A stretch of 20,776 nucleotides of DNA from Euprymna scolopes (lineage: Eukaryota > Mollusca > Cephalopoda > Sepiida > Sepiolidae), in assembly GCA_024364805.1 (NCBI GenBank), contig CM044504.1, positions 100,575,750 through 100,596,525 on the forward strand, read 5' to 3'. Below, in pieces: positions 18,269-20,776 of the stretch. Positions within the stretch are counted from its first letter, which is position 1. Every line of letters begins with the position of its first letter. The notes under the pieces were generated by a model that was not told where the DNA came from, ran no database searches, and saw nothing but the letters and a program-made list of their open reading frames with translations. The position numbers were made by a program, and so were the translations under genes.

Positions 18269-18450
18269 ATCATTCAAGTTGTTTTTGAAGGATTTCAGTT
18301 ATTTTTTAAGCATTCAAGTCATTCTTAAGGTCATTCAATTCATCCTTAAATTCATTAAAGTCATTCTAAGTCATTTACTTTTTATTTATTTAAGTCATTT
18401 CAGCCCATTTTTCGGTCATTTTAGTTTATCTTTAAGAATTTCATGTCAAT
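18269..18450. repeat. degenerate TCATTCAAGTCATTCTTAAG-type array
   Basis: Short blocks TTCAAGT, TCATTC, TTTCAGT and CTTAAG recur every 18-25 bases in varied order. The pattern looks like an old, heavily mutated minisatellite. The 71-codon frame over it has no meaning beyond the repeat. Confidence 0.6.
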
Positions 18451-18642
18451 CCTACATTCACGCTTTCATTCATTACACGAGAGTACGCGACTAATGGCTA
18501 TCGACCTTGTTTTGAAAAAAAGAGCTGAGTACCGTTTGAAATATTTAAGCTTTAATCCCCAAAATGTCCATGATTTTATGTTCTACAGGAAGCTATTTTG
18601 TATTTGTAAAATGTGAAGAAATTCATCATTGTAGTCTGAGAA

Positions 18643-18674
18643 ACACACACACACACACTATATATATATATATG

Positions 18675-18722
<48 letters not shown>
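18643..18722. repeat. (AC)n-(TA)n-(GA)n compound microsatellite
   Basis: AC units, then TA units with two ATGTA/ATACA interruptions, then seven GA units, in immediate succession. It abuts the first copy of the 145-bp direct repeat. Confidence 0.95.
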
Positions 18723-18870
18723 TGTTATTTGTTTTTGTTTTTGTGATAGGTTTTAATGAATTTAATTATTTACGAAAGTGTATTTGTTACCTAAGTGTGA
18801 GTTGAGTTGGGAATAATCATCCCTTTAACCAATTTGGTACTCCCATATGGGGAGCGGTGTATATATTGTT
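18722..18870 (+). repeat. 145-bp direct repeat, copy 1
   Basis: Shares with 19031-19171, in order: ATGTTATTTGTTTTTGTTTT, AATTATTTACGAAAGTG, GAGTTGGGAATAAT, CCCTTTAACCA and CATATGGGGAGCGG. The copies start 309 bases apart. No coding frame. Confidence 0.85.
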
Positions 18871-18929
18871 TTTAAAATATAATTATCGACTGACGCGTGT
18901 TTCGTCGTCTACAACTCTTTAGAGTGCCT

Positions 18930-18990
18930 GCATCTAGCGAGATTCGAAATCGGGACTCCATGGTAAGAAGCTGAAACTCTTCCTCGTCGT
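18930..18990 (-). other. weak tRNA-like/SINE piece between the direct repeats
   Basis: On the minus strand, GATTTCGAATCTCGC (plus 18937-18951) resembles a box B. No convincing box A can be placed. It lies in the spacer between the two 145-bp repeats, so those could be duplicated flanks of an insertion. Confidence 0.25.
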
Positions 18991-19030
18991 CGACCTCGCT
19001 GACTGTTCGGATATATCGTGATTTATGTAG

Positions 19031-19165
19031 ATGTTATTTGTTTTTGTTTTTGAGAAAAGTCTTGAATGCATTCAATTATTTACGAAAGTGCAGATTTTAC
19101 CTAAATGCGAGTTGGGAATAATTTCCCCTTTAACCACACTCGCATATGGGGAGCGGCATATATAT

Positions 19166-19171
<6 letters not shown>
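19031..19171 (+). repeat. 145-bp direct repeat, copy 2
   Basis: Second copy of 18722-18870, somewhat shorter through loss of a GAGTT duplication and a few bases. It ends GCATATATATTGTTTTA and runs directly into the AT array, as copy 1 ends near ATATATTGTTTTT. Confidence 0.85.

Positions 19172-19244
<73 letters not shown>
19172..19244. repeat. (AT)n microsatellite
   Basis: About 36 AT units ending ATGTGTGTAT. It separates the direct repeat from a Helitron 5' fragment and may have replaced the Helitron's true 5' end. Confidence 0.95.
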
Positions 19245-19249
<5 letters not shown>

Positions 19250-19422
19250 ATAAAATGAACTGTATGAATATGAATTCGTTCTCCATGGACTCGAAAACGT
19301 CTGAGGCGATTTTTATAAAATTTCATACGACGGTACTTTATGTGCCTGGCAGTGTTCTTAGATAGGTTTTGTATCGGAATGTCTTCGATAAGTATGGATA
19401 ATCGATAATCGAAATAATCCAG
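19250..19422 (+). mobile_element. Helitron 5' subterminal fragment
   Basis: Matches Helitron A from about 5928 to 6072: CGAAAACGTCTGAGGCGATT, AAATTTCA, GCCTGGCAGTGTTCTTAGAT, GTTTTGTA and CGATAAGTAT occur in the same order and spacing. The terminal TC end is lost into the AT array, and no CTAG 3' end was found downstream. The remainder may be the tandem array that follows. Confidence 0.65.
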
Positions 19423-19477
19423 AGAAAGAAAGAAACAGGCGATTTTGACCAAAGTTTACACATTATACTGCATTATA

Positions 19478-19845
19478 CAAGTGCATTACCACACAAGCCG
19501 AAAGGCCTGACGTATAAAATAAACAGTAGGCTCTTTGATATAACAGGGGCGTGTTCGAAATGAATGTTTCTGTTTAGAGCACAATTGCACCATGATACTT
19601 GACTTTTTCATTTTGCACTTAAATTCAAGCCATTATCACCGCACAACCAATAATGCTAGACATATAAAGTCAACACTAGGCTCTTTGATATGACAGGGGC
19701 GTGTTCGAAATGAATGTTTCTGTTTAGAGCACAGTTGAAGCTTGATACTTGACTGTTGCATTTTAAACTTTAATTCAAGCCATTATGTATAAAAAATAAT
19801 TTTATAAAATCAACAGTAGATTCTGTACAGTGTAATGTAGACTAA
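19478..19845 (+). repeat. 150-bp tandem array (2 copies plus a partial third)
   Basis: CTCTTTGATATAACAGGGGC at 19531 recurs at 19681 with one change, giving a 150-base period. The shared unit includes GTGTTCGAAATGAATGTTTC, GTTTAGAGCACA, TGATACTTGACT and TTCAAGCCATTAT. A third, more diverged start (ATAAAATCAACAGTAG, 19803-19818) begins 140 bases later. A partial unit precedes the first (from about 19478). No coding frame. It follows the Helitron fragment and may be the minisatellite part of it. Confidence 0.8.
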
Positions 19846-20187
19846 AATAAAATGGCCTAAGATGCGGGAAGACATGTGAAGCTTTCTCCCGGTGCACTGC
19901 GATGAGTTTCCAACTAGAGCAGGCAATCAATCGATTTGATTGAAAAAATGGGCGATTTCACCTATGAAGTTATGGAAAAATATTTATGACAAGTTGCATA
20001 AAAATTTCCTCAGTTCTTATTATTCTATTATTATTATGTGTTGTATCCTAAAAGAAAACATTTTTGCAGTTTAATAAATTTTTAGGTTCTTTAAAATTTT
20101 GAATAGCGAGTTTCTTATTCAGGCATAATCCACACGAATCGTTATCAACGTTTGTTACTCTATAACTTTCTTGCTAAATATTTTAAT

Positions 20188-20190
<3 letters not shown>
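19846..20190. other. unassigned stretch, no gene seen
   Basis: AT-rich, with a slightly more balanced patch at 19855-19960. Nothing recognised. Confidence 0.5.
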
Positions 20191-20275
<85 letters not shown>

Positions 20276-20316
20276 ATATGAAGCTGAATGTCTGTGTGTG
20301 TGCGTATGTGTGTGTC
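20191..20316. repeat. (AC)n array with flanking TG run
   Basis: About 39 perfect AC units (20191-20269), then TATA, then a short TG-rich segment (20290-20316). The AC and TG runs could pair as an inverted repeat. Confidence 0.95.
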
Positions 20317-20429
20317 TGGTCACGAATAGGCTCCTATATGGTTGACTATTTTAAAAAAAATTATTACATACAATGATAGAAGATGTATCGAGACACAGGA
20401 ATGCGTATGTTTGATCTGGCAGAACGGTG

Positions 20430-20776
20430 GTTCATTAAAATTGTAGGGTCTGCGTTCGCGCCTGGTCCACAAAGTATGGAAAAAAATTAAAAATTAAAAA
20501 GAAACGTTTACAAGTGTTTTTGATATATATGTGCATAATAATACTTTGATAAGTATGTTTTAACTTCCAAAGGGATGGTGTAATAAAATTGTGGGGTCTG
20601 CGTTCGCGCCTGGCCTCCATAGAATGGAAATAGGCACAAACTTTAATAAAGACTTTTAATATCTATCTGCGTAAGTATACTTTGATAATTATATACTTTG
20701 ATAATTATGTTTCACTTTGAAGAAATATTATATAATCATATTATGGGGTGTTCGTTCGCACCTGACCTCCATAGAA
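20430..20776 (+). repeat. second ~150-bp tandem array, truncated by window end
   Basis: The block GTAGGGTCTGCGTTCGCGCC (20443) recurs as GTGGGGTCTGCGTTCGCGCC (20591) and as a diverged GGGGTGTTCGTTCGCACC (20744), 148 and 152 bases apart. Each is followed by TGG(C)CTCCATAGAATGG-like sequence, and each inter-block stretch has ACTTTGATAA(G/T)TAT. The array continues past the window edge. The sequence is unrelated to the 19478-19845 array despite the equal period. Confidence 0.8.

Noticed and set aside
19072-19452. 126-codon minus-strand frame and its plus-strand partners
   Set aside because: The core is translated AT array; the ends run into the Helitron fragment and the direct repeat, so it is not a gene.

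Overview
The window looks like AT-rich, gene-poor intergenic or intronic DNA from an animal, most likely a mollusc and probably a cephalopod (octopod-like). The reasons are the long ATGT, TCTA, AC and AT microsatellites, several tRNA-headed SINE-like pieces, small Helitrons with the invertebrate TC...CTAG ends, LINE and retroelement remnants, and no intact host gene. The organism call is inference. I found no convincing host exon: the longest open frames are microsatellite translations or retroelement debris, apart from one unexplained 112-codon frame at 15041-15379.

Layout. 1-3250: a tRNA-like piece, a large foldback (803-1190), ATGT microsatellites, dispersed repeats, and an ETS/CRE-like motif cluster near 2640. 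3250-5890: mostly unassigned, with one tRNA-like piece at 5560-5632. 5891-6876: non-autonomous Helitron A, with a tRNA-like cassette inside. 6877-9005: AT-rich DNA, a TCTA microsatellite, and a second foldback (8436-8866) with a conserved 70-bp repeat beside it. 9006-12237: a more GC-rich unassigned patch, a terminal-inverted-repeat element (9462-10021), Helitron B on the minus strand (10657-11229), and a second copy of the inverted-repeat family (11766-12010). 12238-12553: a 5'-truncated minus-strand LINE tail. 13312-14097: two minus-strand Helitrons in tandem, separated by only TATA. 14240-15022: a broken retroelement coding remnant on the minus strand, next to the unexplained plus-strand frame. 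15500-17860: microsatellites and unassigned DNA. 17859-18231: a structured element with two stretches resembling the 5' part of U2 spliceosomal RNA and four hairpins. 18269-20776: a degenerate short-motif array, a 145-bp direct repeat, a Helitron fragment, and two unrelated tandem arrays that both have a period of about 150 bp; the second runs off the window edge.

Nothing here forms a gene network. The main content is mobile-element biology: Helitrons of at least two related families, two of them carrying co-oriented tRNA-like cassettes, and a U2-derived composite that may be an snRNA-headed retroposon.
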